NCBI RefSeq assembly: GCF_000156715.1
Contig: NZ_DS999311.1
Span: 124,001-188,000, forward strand
Direction: 5' to 3'
From: Francisella philomiragia subsp. philomiragia ATCC 25015
GTDB taxonomy: Bacteria; Pseudomonadota; Gammaproteobacteria; Francisellales; Francisellaceae
DNA length: 64,000 nucleotides
Below the pieces are notes generated by a model. It was not told where the DNA came from. It ran no database searches and was given only the letters and a program-made list of their open reading frames with translations. Below are positions 55,305 to 64,000 of the stretch, piece by piece. The first letter of the stretch is position 1. Each line of letters starts with the position of its first letter. Made by a program: the position numbers and the translations under genes.

Positions 55305-56033
55305 ATGGCTTTAGAAAAATTTGAACTTGAATTAGTTTCTTTTAAAGATATCACTGATAATGTTAGACACTTTGCATTTAAAAGAACTGATGGTAAACCT
55401 CTTAACTTTATCGCAGGACAATTCATTACCTTTTTACTTACTGATGAAGAAGGCAATCTTAAGCGTAGAAGCTATAGCTTAGGCTCCCTACCTACTGACA
55501 ATATGCTTTTAGAAATAGGTATCACTTATGTAAAAGGTGGTATTGCAACTGATACGTTCTTCAATATGAAAGTTGGTGATACAGCACCAGCTATGGGGCC
55601 TGCTGGTAGACTTGTCCTAAAGGATGAGCAAATAAACAAACTAGTTCTGGTTGGTACTGGTACTGGTATCGTCCCGTACAAATCGATGTTCCCAGAACTA
55701 CTAGAGAAAGCTGATAACACTGAAATTCATATTCTTCTAGGTGTTCAATATCGTAAGGATGCTCTTTATCAAGATGAATTTGTAGAGTTTGCGAAGAAGC
55801 ATCACAATATTCATTTTAAACTTTGCCTTAGTAGAGAAACACAAGATCTTAAAGATTATGAAATCTCTGGATATGTACAAAATCAATTTGATACTATAGG
55901 ACTAAATCCAGAGACTGATGTTGTTTATGTTTGTGGTAATCCTAATATGATCGACCAATCTTATGAGATGCTGACAAATGCTGGTTTCAATCCTAAAAGC
56001 GTACGTAGAGAGAAATACATTTCTTCTAATTAA
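55305..56033 (+). CDS. fpr: Ferredoxin-NADP reductase
   Basis: Fpr transfers electrons between NADPH and ferredoxin or flavodoxin, which supports iron-sulfur and radical enzymes. The 242-residue protein has the FAD-binding motif RRSYSLGSL near residue 55, the NADP-binding GTGTGIVPYKSM near residue 115 and VCGNPNM near residue 208. No ribosome-binding site of note precedes the ATG. rpmE follows with its own promoter. Confidence 0.88.
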   Translation: MALEKFELELVSFKDITDNVRHFAFKRTDGKPLNFIAGQFITFLLTDEEGNLKRRSYSLGSLPTDNMLLEIGITYVKGGIATDTFFNMKVGDTAPAMGPAGRLVLKDEQINKLVLVGTGTGIVPYKSMFPELLEKADNTEIHILLGVQYRKDALYQDEFVEFAKKHHNIHFKLCLSRETQDLKDYEISGYVQNQFDTIGLNPETDVVYVCGNPNMIDQSYEMLTNAGFNPKSVRREKYISSN

Positions 56034-56035
56034 AC

Positions 56036-56064
56036 TTGATACTGTGGATAATTTAAGCTACAAT
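56036..56064 (+). promoter_or_regulatory. Promoter for rpmE
   Basis: TTGATA (56036-56041) and TACAAT (56059-56064) are separated by an ideal 17-base spacer, directly downstream of the fpr stop. The transcript would begin near 56071, leaving a leader of about 80 bases before the rpmE ATG. Confidence 0.65.
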
Positions 56065-56152
56065 CTCTGAGCTATTCTAATAAGGGATATGGTGCTTAGA
56101 TGAGATAGTCTAAGTGGCGATGTCAGATTATAAATATAAGGAAACTATAAAA

Positions 56153-56368
56153 ATGAGACAAGAAATTCATCCTAAATATACTGAAGTGACAGTAACTTGT
56201 AGTTGTGGAAACACTTTTGTTACTAAATCAACTATCGGTAAAAATGATTTAAATATTGATATTTGTTCAGAATGTCACCCATTCTATACAGGTAAGCAAA
56301 GAATCGTTGATACAGCTGGTCGTGTTGATAAGTTCAAGAAGAGATTCGGTGGTATTAAGAAAGTATAA
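56153..56368 (+). CDS. rpmE: 50S ribosomal protein L31, zinc-binding type
   Basis: L31 is a large-subunit protein at the central protuberance. The ATG at 56153, with AAGGA upstream, gives 71 residues; an upstream in-frame ATG adds 13 unlikely residues. The type A zinc motif is present: CSCG and CSECH provide the cysteines. It has its own promoter (56036-56064) and terminator (56396-56420). Confidence 0.95.
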   Translation: MRQEIHPKYTEVTVTCSCGNTFVTKSTIGKNDLNIDICSECHPFYTGKQRIVDTAGRVDKFKKRFGGIKKV

Positions 56369-56395
56369 TTGTACTTTACTTATATCAAAATATCT

Positions 56396-56420
56396 AAACC
56401 AGCTTTATGCTGGTTTTTTT
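56396..56420 (+). terminator. Rho-independent terminator after rpmE
   Basis: AAACCAGC and GCTGGTTT form an eight-base stem with loop TTTAT, followed by a run of T. It lies 28 bases after the rpmE stop. Confidence 0.85.
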
Positions 56421-56467
56421 ATACCTAATGATTTACAAATAATAAAGACAATCGTAGTTTAAGATAA

Positions 56468-57973
56468 TTAATAACATCCTTTTGATGATTCATAATATCG
56501 ACTAATATATTCATCTAAAGATATATTATCACTTGTCACCAATTCTTTTTCTGTAACTATTGATGTAGAAACTTGATTTTGTAATTTAGACTTAACATCT
56601 GCAGATAGTTTATAGCTTCTAAATTCTTGAGATACTTTTTGAGATACATCCAGTGCAAAATCTTTATATCCTTGCTTTTGTGCAATTCTAACTATTTTAG
56701 CGGATGGAGTTTTACTAACATCTAAAACTTTCTGCTTCTCTAGTTTTACAGCTTCTAGATACTCTAGTGGCATGTTACTCGCTACCATCTCAATTTTATT
56801 GAATAACTCTAATGCATAATCTTTTAGTGAAATTTCACTAAAATCTCCAAGTTTATTAAGCCTAAGATCCGGATTACGCCCTGCTATTGCTACAGCTGTT
56901 AAATTCTGCTTAGCTTGTTTAATTTGCTCTTTATCATATCTTATATTACCTTCATCTAAACATGTCATCAGCATTGCTTCGACAAAAAGAGCTGTATTCT
57001 TACTTATCCCAATAGGTGCAAAAGGATCGACATCTAGAACTCTAACTTCAATATATTCAACACCACGATTATATAAAGCACACGCAGGTCTTTCGCATCT
57101 TTTAGCAATTTGCTTAGGCCTAATCGCACTGTAGTATTCATTTTCTATTTGTAAAATACTATCATTAAGTTGTATTCTTTGACCGCTAGTGTCATACAGA
57201 CCTAATTTTTTATAATCATTAAAAGTGTCATCTGTAGCATGTATTAAATCTTTAACATAAGATTTAACATCATTATAAGATATAGCCAAATCTTTTTGTG
57301 CTGGACTTGTATATCCCAAATCACTCATCCTTAAACTTGTAGCATATTTACCAATATAGAACTCTTCATCTAGATCTGATAAATAACTAGGCTTACTTTT
57401 AACCGAAGTTTTAGCACATATTGGACTCGCGCCAAACAGATATGGTAATAACCACATAAATTCAAAGTATTTATTAAGAACGTCAAAATAAACATCTGAG
57501 GTTGAAATCTGTTTTTCATCAGCAATACTTTGTATTAATTTCTTATCAAAAGAAAAATTATAGTGTATACCTGATATTATCTGCATAATCTTACCATATC
57601 TAGCAGATAACCCCTTACGATAAACTCTTTTCATTTGCCCAGAGTTTGAACGGCCAAAGTTAGCCTCTTGTATTTCGCTTTCATTAGCTGATAATGGCAT
57701 ACTAGTGTTGAGAATAATCTCATTACTATCCATATTAGCTAAAGTAAAAGCCGAAAGATCATATAACTCACAAAAAGCACTTTCAATACTGTCGTGAGGC
57801 TTTGTGATTAACTCAAGGAGATTCTCTGAGAAATCTACTGTTATACTACTATTAGTTAGTTTATGCCCGAGAGCATACGGATGATTAGAGCTAGCAAGGG
57901 CTCCATTATGACTAATCCTTAGAGTTTCTCTTTCTATTCCTCTAAGATTATTTATTTTTTTAAAGTCGTACAT
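56468..57973 (-). CDS. gshA: Glutamate-cysteine ligase GshA
   Basis: GshA makes gamma-glutamylcysteine, the first step of glutathione synthesis, which in Francisella supports intracellular growth as a source of thiol and cysteine. The ATG at 57973 has AGGA upstream and gives 501 residues beginning MYDFKKINNLRGIERETLRI, close to the family start. The metal and substrate motifs NLRGIERETLR, ITVDFSENLLEL and EVRVLDVDPFAP are intact. It follows murJ by 51 bases. Confidence 0.93.
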   Translation of the reverse strand: MYDFKKINNLRGIERETLRISHNGALASSNHPYALGHKLTNSSITVDFSENLLELITKPHDSIESAFCELYDLSAFTLANMDSNEIILNTSMPLSANESEIQEANFGRSNSGQMKRVYRKGLSARYGKIMQIISGIHYNFSFDKKLIQSIADEKQISTSDVYFDVLNKYFEFMWLLPYLFGASPICAKTSVKSKPSYLSDLDEEFYIGKYATSLRMSDLGYTSPAQKDLAISYNDVKSYVKDLIHATDDTFNDYKKLGLYDTSGQRIQLNDSILQIENEYYSAIRPKQIAKRCERPACALYNRGVEYIEVRVLDVDPFAPIGISKNTALFVEAMLMTCLDEGNIRYDKEQIKQAKQNLTAVAIAGRNPDLRLNKLGDFSEISLKDYALELFNKIEMVASNMPLEYLEAVKLEKQKVLDVSKTPSAKIVRIAQKQGYKDFALDVSQKVSQEFRSYKLSADVKSKLQNQVSTSIVTEKELVTSDNISLDEYISRYYESSKGCY

Positions 57974-58024
57974 TTTTATCCTAAATAAATTTGTTCTGAT
58001 CACTTAATAAACTATTCAACTAAA

Positions 58025-59569
58025 TTATCGCTTCAATTCTTTAAAAGACCCTAAGCCTCCTAGTATCATCATAATCACAGAATAAACAAACACACCAGCA
58101 CAAACTATTAGAGCTATACTTTTGAGTCTATCAAACATTGATAAAGTAATCCAATAACTATCACTTAGATTAAATGATTTTAATACTAAAACCATACATA
58201 TACTCGCAACTGTTATTCTTAAAATTGTCATAAAATGTAAATAGCTTTTGATAAATAGTCTAAAGCTTAAGTCGCAAAGAACCCACAGCTGAATAAACAA
58301 ATTCAACAATGCCACAAACGAGCTTACCAATGCTAAATATAAAAATGCATGATCATCGCCTGCAAACAAATTCACAATTAACATATCAGCAACTATAGTA
58401 ATTATCAGACATATTAAACCAATATAAAAAACTATTGATGTTTTATTCTGTGTATATAGTGCTGAGACAATCACTCTAACAAGCACAAAACAAAATAGTG
58501 ATACAAGGTAACCAAGCATAGCTAAATAAGTAAAATCAACATCTTGAAGACTAAACCTACCATAAAAAAATAGTGAAATAACCACAGGCTTAGCTAATAT
58601 GAGCAAACCTACTACAGCAGGAACTGTAACTATCAAAGTAAATCTTATAATTAGTCCCAATGTTTGAAAAAATTTTTGCTTATCCTTTTTACAACTAATT
58701 AAGTATGGAATCATAACCGTTGCAATTGCTGTGCCAAAGACACCATATAAAAACTGATTAACTCTATCAGCATAATACAACCAAGCTAAACTTCCAGATA
58801 TCAAAAATGATGCAAAAAAAGTTTCTATCAATCCATTTATTTGCAATATTGCTGTTCCAAAAAATGCTGAAGGAAGCTTTTTGAGAAAAGTCCTTGCTCG
58901 CACATCTTTGACTAGAACTATACCTTTATCAAGCTTAAATTTACCTATTAGCTTTATAAGACTATACCCACCAATAACAACTTGAATTACTCCTGCTAAC
59001 AACACAGCATAAGCAACAGCAAATATAGGAATACTAAATCTAGGCGATATGATTACACCAATTATCATGACAATATTTAACACTATCGGTAATATTGATG
59101 ATATAAGATATTTACTATAACTATTCAATACTGCTGATATTACTCCCATAACACCATTAAACAGCAAGTATGGGATCATGATGACAAACATACTTCTAAC
59201 CAAGCTTAGAGTATTACTATCATCGACCAAACCATATGCATATACCTCAACCCAGATATTACTAAATACGATTGCTACAACAGTTATAATCAACAACAAC
59301 AATGCTATAAAATAAAGCACTGTTATAATAAATTTTTTATTTTTATCGTTAGCATTACCGTCAAGATATGGATTAACTATTTGTGTCAAAACTCCAGATG
59401 AAGTCACTTTACGCATAAACTCAGGAAATCTAAAAGCTACCAAAAATGCTTGTAAAGCAGATCCACTACCAAAAAAGCTAGCTAATAATAAATCTCTGAC
59501 AAAACCTAAAAGTTTCGATAAAAATAAAAATATAGATACAATTAAACTATTTGAGAAGAACTTTTTCAT
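58025..59569 (-). CDS. murJ: Lipid II flippase MurJ
   Basis: MurJ flips lipid II across the inner membrane for peptidoglycan synthesis. I start at the ATG at 59569 (514 residues), where GAG lies nearby, rather than at the TTG five codons upstream. The N-terminal helix has SKLLGFVRDLLLASFFG, the family signature with the essential arginine. About 14 hydrophobic helices follow. It lies 24 bases after the Sel1-repeat gene and 51 before gshA. Confidence 0.92.
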   Translation of the reverse strand: MKKFFSNSLIVSIFLFLSKLLGFVRDLLLASFFGSGSALQAFLVAFRFPEFMRKVTSSGVLTQIVNPYLDGNANDKNKKFIITVLYFIALLLLIITVVAIVFSNIWVEVYAYGLVDDSNTLSLVRSMFVIMIPYLLFNGVMGVISAVLNSYSKYLISSILPIVLNIVMIIGVIISPRFSIPIFAVAYAVLLAGVIQVVIGGYSLIKLIGKFKLDKGIVLVKDVRARTFLKKLPSAFFGTAILQINGLIETFFASFLISGSLAWLYYADRVNQFLYGVFGTAIATVMIPYLISCKKDKQKFFQTLGLIIRFTLIVTVPAVVGLLILAKPVVISLFFYGRFSLQDVDFTYLAMLGYLVSLFCFVLVRVIVSALYTQNKTSIVFYIGLICLIITIVADMLIVNLFAGDDHAFLYLALVSSFVALLNLFIQLWVLCDLSFRLFIKSYLHFMTILRITVASICMVLVLKSFNLSDSYWITLSMFDRLKSIALIVCAGVFVYSVIMMILGGLGSFKELKR

Positions 59570-59593
59570 TTTCTCAAATCGCAAACTTATTCA

Positions 59594-60796
59594 TTAAGGC
59601 TGACTTGACTCTACTTGTGTTTTTTCACTAGCTTGTTGCTGTATTTGAGAGGATTCTTGCACTGGTTGCTCTTGCTTAACATTAGGATTCCAGTAAATTT
59701 CTAGACTCTCTTGTTCTTTGATTGCCAAGTCTTTTTCCTCTGATGTAAGCTTTATTTTAGCTAACTCCTGCTCTGCTTTCTTTAGTCCTCGCTTATCAGA
59801 AAGATTTGGCATACAGTAAGGATTAAACTGACGCCAGAAGCCAAACAACGGATTATTATATAACTTGATAGCCTCTGATAAATAAGCATACTTAGCAACT
59901 TTGTTATCAGTCAATTCTGCCATAATAGCAAATGCTGGGGCATATGGTTGGGTTATAGCTTCACGTGCATACTTATATGCCCGTTGCTTATCATTTTTCG
60001 CGATAAGTGCTTGAGCCATTCCTGCATGCTTAAATGCATGCTTACCATGATTAATATTCTTATACTCATTATAATATCCTTCAGCCAAACCAGCTTCTAT
60101 CTCAGCCGAATGATCTAAGTCATATGCTTTTTGGTACCATTTGATAGCATACTCAGGACTCTGTGGAAGACCTCCTTTACCATTCAAATATGCATCAGCG
60201 ATAAAAGCCCTACCCAGAGACATACAGTAAGGATACTCCTGAATAAATTTTTGCTGATTATTAATCAAGTAAGCTCCTCTAGCCTCTAAACTACCATTAG
60301 CTATAGCAAGCTTATACCACTTATAAGCCTTTGCCACATTCATACCAGGCACTTTATCATTTCTTACATATAAATTACCTAGCTGATTCTGCGCAACATC
60401 ATAACCCAGATCCGCTGATTTAGTTATATACTCAATGCCTTTTGGCTGATCAACATCAACATCTTCTGAACCAAAGAAATATAACTCACCAATCAAATAT
60501 ACCAAATAAGAATAAGATCTAATTCCTTCAGGATCAGTTGGAGCACCATTTTTTTCATAAAAATCTGAAGCCCACAACGCATAATCTAGCGCATCTTTAT
60601 CGCTCATATCAAGCTGAACATTAGCTTCAGCTAATAATCCTGTAGCTCTAGCATCAGTTTTAAGATACGGCTTACATGATTCCAAAACTTTTTCATACTC
60701 TTGATCAACACCATCTTTATAACACTCTTTTAGAGTTGCATACGATGAACCAAAGAACATAACTGATAAAAAGGTGATTACAAATCTAACTTTCAT
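59594..60796 (-). CDS. Secreted Sel1/TPR-repeat protein
   Basis: This 400-residue protein has a signal peptide (1-20) and several Sel1-type helical repeats, seen in GIEYITKSADLGYDVAQNQLG, AYKWYKLAIANGSLEA and AIKWYQKAYDLDHSAE. Sel1 proteins scaffold protein interactions. The C-terminus (about 365-400) is Gln/Glu-rich and disordered (VKQEQPVQESSQIQQQ). It may act in the periplasm. It is the upstream neighbour of murJ, 24 bases away. Confidence 0.8.
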   Translation of the reverse strand: MKVRFVITFLSVMFFGSSYATLKECYKDGVDQEYEKVLESCKPYLKTDARATGLLAEANVQLDMSDKDALDYALWASDFYEKNGAPTDPEGIRSYSYLVYLIGELYFFGSEDVDVDQPKGIEYITKSADLGYDVAQNQLGNLYVRNDKVPGMNVAKAYKWYKLAIANGSLEARGAYLINNQQKFIQEYPYCMSLGRAFIADAYLNGKGGLPQSPEYAIKWYQKAYDLDHSAEIEAGLAEGYYNEYKNINHGKHAFKHAGMAQALIAKNDKQRAYKYAREAITQPYAPAFAIMAELTDNKVAKYAYLSEAIKLYNNPLFGFWRQFNPYCMPNLSDKRGLKKAEQELAKIKLTSEEKDLAIKEQESLEIYWNPNVKQEQPVQESSQIQQQASEKTQVESSQP

Positions 60797-60878
60797 CCCT
60801 CTCTCCCACAGACAAGTAATATAAATACAAATATTTTTAACAGTATAATATACTTTCGTACCATATTTGTAGAGATTT

Positions 60879-61289
60879 TTAACAAAAATCTACTTGCCTG
60901 CCTTCCGACAAGTATTTTATATATATATCAATACTATTTTTTGGTAAAAATCCCCTACCTTTTTCTGGCCACTCCACAAAACAAATAGAGTTATCATTTA
61001 AATAATCTCGAATACCTATCCACTCCAACTCTTCTGGATCGGCTAATCTATACAAGTCAAAATGATAAATATTAAAATTATCAAACTCATAACTCTCAAC
61101 CAAGGTATAAGTTGGACTTTTGACATTACCTTTATAACCCAAAGACTTAAGCACGCCTTTTACAAAAGTAGTTTTACCAGCACCTAAGTCCCCATGTAAA
61201 TATATAATCTGACCTGCTTGGAGTTTCTTAGCATACTCTTGAGCAAACTCAAACATCTGCTTTTCACTTTTCACTATTATGCTTTTCAT
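60879..61289 (-). CDS. tsaE: tRNA threonylcarbamoyladenosine biosynthesis ATPase TsaE
   Basis: TsaE is the ATPase that works with TsaB and TsaD to form t6A37 on tRNAs reading ANN codons. The 136-residue protein has the P-loop HGDLGAGKTTF near residue 33, SPTYTLVESY near 58 and HFDLYRLADPEELEW near 75, all typical. It overlaps the end of folC by 26 bases and is thus translationally linked to it. Confidence 0.94.
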   Translation of the reverse strand: MKSIIVKSEKQMFEFAQEYAKKLQAGQIIYLHGDLGAGKTTFVKGVLKSLGYKGNVKSPTYTLVESYEFDNFNIYHFDLYRLADPEELEWIGIRDYLNDNSICFVEWPEKGRGFLPKNSIDIYIKYLSEGRQVDFC

Positions 61290-62448
61290 ACTGCTTTATA
61301 AACTCTCCAGCTAATACAAATGATCCAAACACAACTGTTACTGTGTCTTTTTTTGACAGATATATACTACTTAAGTCTTTGTTAAAATCAACTCTCACAA
61401 TTTGCTGTAACTTAAACTCTTGCTTTATTTTATCCAAATCTGCTGCTCGATTATCTAGATATCCAAGATCAACAATATCCCACTTATATATATGAGATTT
61501 TGCAATATTTAATATTTCATGGAGATCCTTACTTGCCAAAATTCCAAAGACTGCTTCATACCTGATACTTTTATCGCCAAATTTTGAATCTAAAAGCTCA
61601 AACAGATGTCTTACAGAAGCTGGGTTATGTGCAACATCTACGACAATATAACTATTATCTATAGAGTCACTTTTCAAAGTCGCAAACCTTGCTTTAGCTC
61701 TTATACCTTCTAAATTTGGAATATATGATATTAACAATCTATTGAAAAGATAATCAGCGATACCCATCGCAATATTATAACTATGAACAAAACAATCTTT
61801 AGAACTATACTCATGAGTTTCTTCACAAATTATTGCGCCACATGCTTGTGCATACTCATAAACACTACTAGGCATACTTGTACCCAAAAACAAAGGAACT
61901 TCTGCTCTAGCTATACCAACCTTTTCACGCCCTATTTTATCTAGAGTATCACCAAGAATCTCGCAATGATCGAAATCGATATTTGTAATTGCTGTTATAT
62001 CAGCATCTATTAGATTTGCAGCATCTAAACGCCCGCCTATACCGACTTCTAAAATCAGATAATCAATAGCAACTCTTTGTGAGTACATACAAGCACATAA
62101 GAAAGCTATCTGATAATAGGATAGTCGATACTCTGGTGTTATCTCATCTAATCTTTCCAAAAGCTCCAAAAGAACATTATCGGCAATTGACTGCTTGTTT
62201 AAAGAAATTCTTTCATTAAATTTGAAAACATGAGGAGATGTATGACTTAGCACTTGTTTATTATTCGACACTAACAGCTCTTCTAACATAGCTACTGCAG
62301 TACCTTTACCATTTGTTCCAGCAATGGTTATTACTTTAAACTTCTTGGTAAAATTAAATCTATCGAGGATAAGTAGTAAATCTAAAAGATCGCAATTGCG
62401 AGCATCTGGCTTAGCCATTATTTTAGCTATTTTAACTTCGATGCTCAT
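61264..62448 (-). CDS. folC: Folylpolyglutamate/dihydrofolate synthase FolC
   Basis: FolC adds glutamate to folates and in bacteria usually also makes dihydrofolate. The 394-residue protein has the P-loop ITIAGTNGKGTAVAML near residue 41, HTSPHVFKFNERI near 74 and the metal motif LEVGIGGRLDAAN near 130. It follows accD by 15 bases and overlaps tsaE. The length is slightly short of the usual 420 but the family ends are in place. Confidence 0.93.
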   Translation of the reverse strand: MSIEVKIAKIMAKPDARNCDLLDLLLILDRFNFTKKFKVITIAGTNGKGTAVAMLEELLVSNNKQVLSHTSPHVFKFNERISLNKQSIADNVLLELLERLDEITPEYRLSYYQIAFLCACMYSQRVAIDYLILEVGIGGRLDAANLIDADITAITNIDFDHCEILGDTLDKIGREKVGIARAEVPLFLGTSMPSSVYEYAQACGAIICEETHEYSSKDCFVHSYNIAMGIADYLFNRLLISYIPNLEGIRAKARFATLKSDSIDNSYIVVDVAHNPASVRHLFELLDSKFGDKSIRYEAVFGILASKDLHEILNIAKSHIYKWDIVDLGYLDNRAADLDKIKQEFKLQQIVRVDFNKDLSSIYLSKKDTVTVVFGSFVLAGEFIKQYEKHNSEK

Positions 62449-62463
62449 TTTTTTTATTAAGAA

Positions 62464-63366
62464 CTATGCTTGTTGTTCAGTTTTATATTCTAGAGAATGA
62501 TTATAATTAATTTTAGTCAGGTTAGGCATAAGCTTGTCTATTAACTTCGCAACTTCTTCTCTTAAGTTTCTACGATCAACGATCATATCTACCATGCCTT
62601 TTTCTACTAAAAACTCACTTCTTTGGAATCCTTCAGGTAGTTTTTCTCTTACTGTTTGCTCAATTACTCTAGGTCCAGCAAAGCCTATCAGAGCTTTTGG
62701 CTCAGCAAGATGTACATCACCAAGCATAGCTAGAGATGCAGACACACCACCTGTAGTAGGATCTGTCAGTACAACTAAGTATGGTAGCTTAGCTTCTGCC
62801 AATTTTTGTAAAGCAGCACTAGTTTTTGCCATCTGCATCAATGAGAATAATGACTCTTGCATTCTAGCTCCACCACTTGCTGTGAAGCATACAAAAGGAA
62901 CCTTCTTCTCAATAGCAAGTTTGACTCCTCTGACAAATTTTTCACCCACAACTGAACCCATAGATCCACCTAGGAACATAAAGTTAAAAGCTGCAGCAAC
63001 TACTGGGAATCCTTTTACAGTCCCTTCCATCACAACTAGTGCGTCTTGCTCTTCAGTTTTTTTCTGCGCTTGTGACAGCCTATCTTTATAAGATTTAGTG
63101 TCTTTAAATTTCAACATATCAACAGGAGAGATATTAGCAAAATGCTCTTTTGTACTCTCTCTATCAAAGAATAAATTCAATCTATGTCTAGCAGATATTC
63201 TATAATGATAGTTACAGCTCGGACATACTGACTTATTATTGTGCAACTCCTCAGAATACAATGTTACTCCACAGCTTGGGCATTGACTCCAAACTCCTGT
63301 AGGCATATCTTTTTTCTGTGCTTCTAAACCAAGACTTCTACCAATTACTCTAGTTAACCAACTCAT
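62464..63366 (-). CDS. accD: Acetyl-CoA carboxylase beta subunit AccD
   Basis: AccD is the carboxyltransferase beta subunit that, with AccA, makes malonyl-CoA for fatty-acid synthesis. The ATG at 63366 with AGGAGG upstream gives 300 residues; a TTG two codons earlier is less likely. The N-terminal zinc ribbon (CPSCGVTLY and CPSCNYHY) is followed by the carboxyltransferase fold with [11 protein letters not shown] and [17 protein letters not shown]. Gene order accD-folC is common. Confidence 0.96.
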   Translation of the reverse strand: MSWLTRVIGRSLGLEAQKKDMPTGVWSQCPSCGVTLYSEELHNNKSVCPSCNYHYRISARHRLNLFFDRESTKEHFANISPVDMLKFKDTKSYKDRLSQAQKKTEEQDALVVMEGTVKGFPVVAAAFNFMFLGGSMGSVVGEKFVRGVKLAIEKKVPFVCFTASGGARMQESLFSLMQMAKTSAALQKLAEAKLPYLVVLTDPTTGGVSASLAMLGDVHLAEPKALIGFAGPRVIEQTVREKLPEGFQRSEFLVEKGMVDMIVDRRNLREEVAKLIDKLMPNLTKINYNHSLEYKTEQQA

Positions 63367-63405
63367 TATCAATCTCCTCCTAGATATTATTCGATATAGA
63401 CTGGC

Positions 63406-63828
63406 TTAGCCAACGATCTCTATATCACTAAAGAAATATTTAATTTCTTGTGCTGCAGTTTCTGGAGCATCTGAACCATGGACAGCATTAGCATCAATAC
63501 TGTCAGCAAAATCAGCTCTAATAGTTCCCGCTTCAGCTTCTTTAGGGTTTGTAGCACCCATTAACTCACGATTTTTAGCTATAGCATTGTCACCTTCTAA
63601 TACCTGTATCATCACAGGACCTGAGATCATAAACTCCACAAGAGCACTAAAAAATGGTCTATCCTTATGTACCGCATAAAAACCTTCAGCTTCTGCTTTT
63701 GACAAATGCTTCATTTTAGCAGCAACAACTTTTAACCCAGACTTCTCAAAACGTCTATAGATTTCACCAATTATATTTTTTTCTACAGCATCAGGTTTGA
63801 TAATAGACAAAGTTCTTTGTTTATTCAT
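63406..63828 (-). CDS. ndk: Nucleoside diphosphate kinase
   Basis: Ndk moves the gamma-phosphate between nucleoside triphosphates and diphosphates. The 140-residue protein has the N-terminal [11 protein letters not shown] and the active-site histidine in [12 protein letters not shown] near residue 117. GGAG precedes the ATG. It lies 72 bases after pyrG and 39 before accD on the same strand. Confidence 0.97.
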   Translation of the reverse strand: MNKQRTLSIIKPDAVEKNIIGEIYRRFEKSGLKVVAAKMKHLSKAEAEGFYAVHKDRPFFSALVEFMISGPVMIQVLEGDNAIAKNRELMGATNPKEAEAGTIRADFADSIDANAVHGSDAPETAAQEIKYFFSDIEIVG

Positions 63829-63900
63829 TTTAATTAATTCTCCAATTCTTAGTTAATTCAGATTATATCACTTTTATTGACAAAATTTCAAAACTAGAGA

Positions 63901-64000
63901 TTATTTATTAGATTTTTCGACCGCTGCATGAATATACGATTCAAATAATTTATGCCCATATCTAGGAGTAGATGTAAATTCTGGATGAGCTTGACAAGCT
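63901..64000 (-). CDS. pyrG: C-terminal end of CTP synthase PyrG (partial)
   Basis: The final 32 codons of a gene running in from the right encode [19 protein letters not shown] and then a short tail. This matches the conserved glutamine amidotransferase end of CTP synthase, which converts UTP to CTP. The start and most of the gene lie outside the window. The gene is the upstream neighbour of ndk. Confidence 0.88.
   Translation of the reverse strand, partial: ACQAHPEFTSTPRYGHKLFESYIHAAVEKSNK

Noticed and set aside
62534-63091. A 185-codon frame on the plus strand inside accD
   Set aside because: It is antisense to an intact, highly conserved gene and looks like no protein family.

Overview
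The window is a low-GC, densely packed stretch of a gammaproteobacterial chromosome that is almost certainly Francisella. The case rests on the gene content and wording of the proteins: an LpxF-type lipid A phosphatase, an ISFtu2-like IS5-family element, GH19 chitinase and type IV pilus genes, the mla operon next to minDE, and pyrG-ndk-accD-folC. I cannot name the species from sequence alone.

Layout. 1-4471: the end of minD, minE, then mlaFEDCB and a BolA/IbaG gene (cell-division site selection and outer-membrane lipid asymmetry). 4735-12192: three large secreted proteins on the minus strand, in two transcription units that share a regulatory signature. 12661-13522: a decayed ISFtu2-like insertion sequence. 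13717-25509: a LysR regulator, the lipoprotein mlaA, ubiG and two followers, two amino-acid permeases with a PAS-LuxR regulator and an alanine racemase-like gene, and a secreted GH19 chitinase. 25517-29200: a drug-efflux MFS gene, prmB and cysS. 29278-36106: two tandem, paralogous sets of minor (pseudo)pilin genes. 36194-44910: CNNM/CorC protein, glycosyltransferase, putP, glpX, hydrolase, permease and lpxF. 45032-55124: ftsK-lolA, trkH, proQ, elongator tRNA-Met, an SPFH protein and small secreted proteins. 55305-64000: fpr, rpmE, gshA, murJ, a Sel1 protein, tsaE, folC, accD, ndk and the end of pyrG.

The unusual part is the accessory secreted/pilus layer. A small N-terminal module, recognisable by a signal peptide, two cysteines 17 residues apart and an F-x-C-D signature, heads three otherwise different genes: the chitinase (23647), a multi-domain surface protein (4735) and a 207-residue protein inside the pilin cluster (32825). 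In the pilin cluster the same protein carries, at its C-terminus, the tail that the paralogous large pilin PilX-A (29278) has as its own C-terminus, while the adjacent PilX-B stops exactly where that tail should begin. So the tail of a pilin has been detached and fused to a secreted module that otherwise heads a chitinase. Separately, the 736- and 1130-residue proteins form a two-gene operon of paralogous, predicted helical secreted proteins. The larger has a hydrophobic segment ending in FGPSQ-x-D, reminiscent of the pore-forming domain of Cry toxins, followed by three tandem copies of a two-cysteine beta domain that also ends the 532-residue protein. Both transcription units are preceded by a pair of ATTC-N6/7-GAAT palindromes with the same 21-bp period.

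The housekeeping genes look ordinary and intact, apart from an SPFH gene whose natural start appears to be out of frame because of a run of seven A/T bases. Functions of the secreted proteins are inferred from sequence only.
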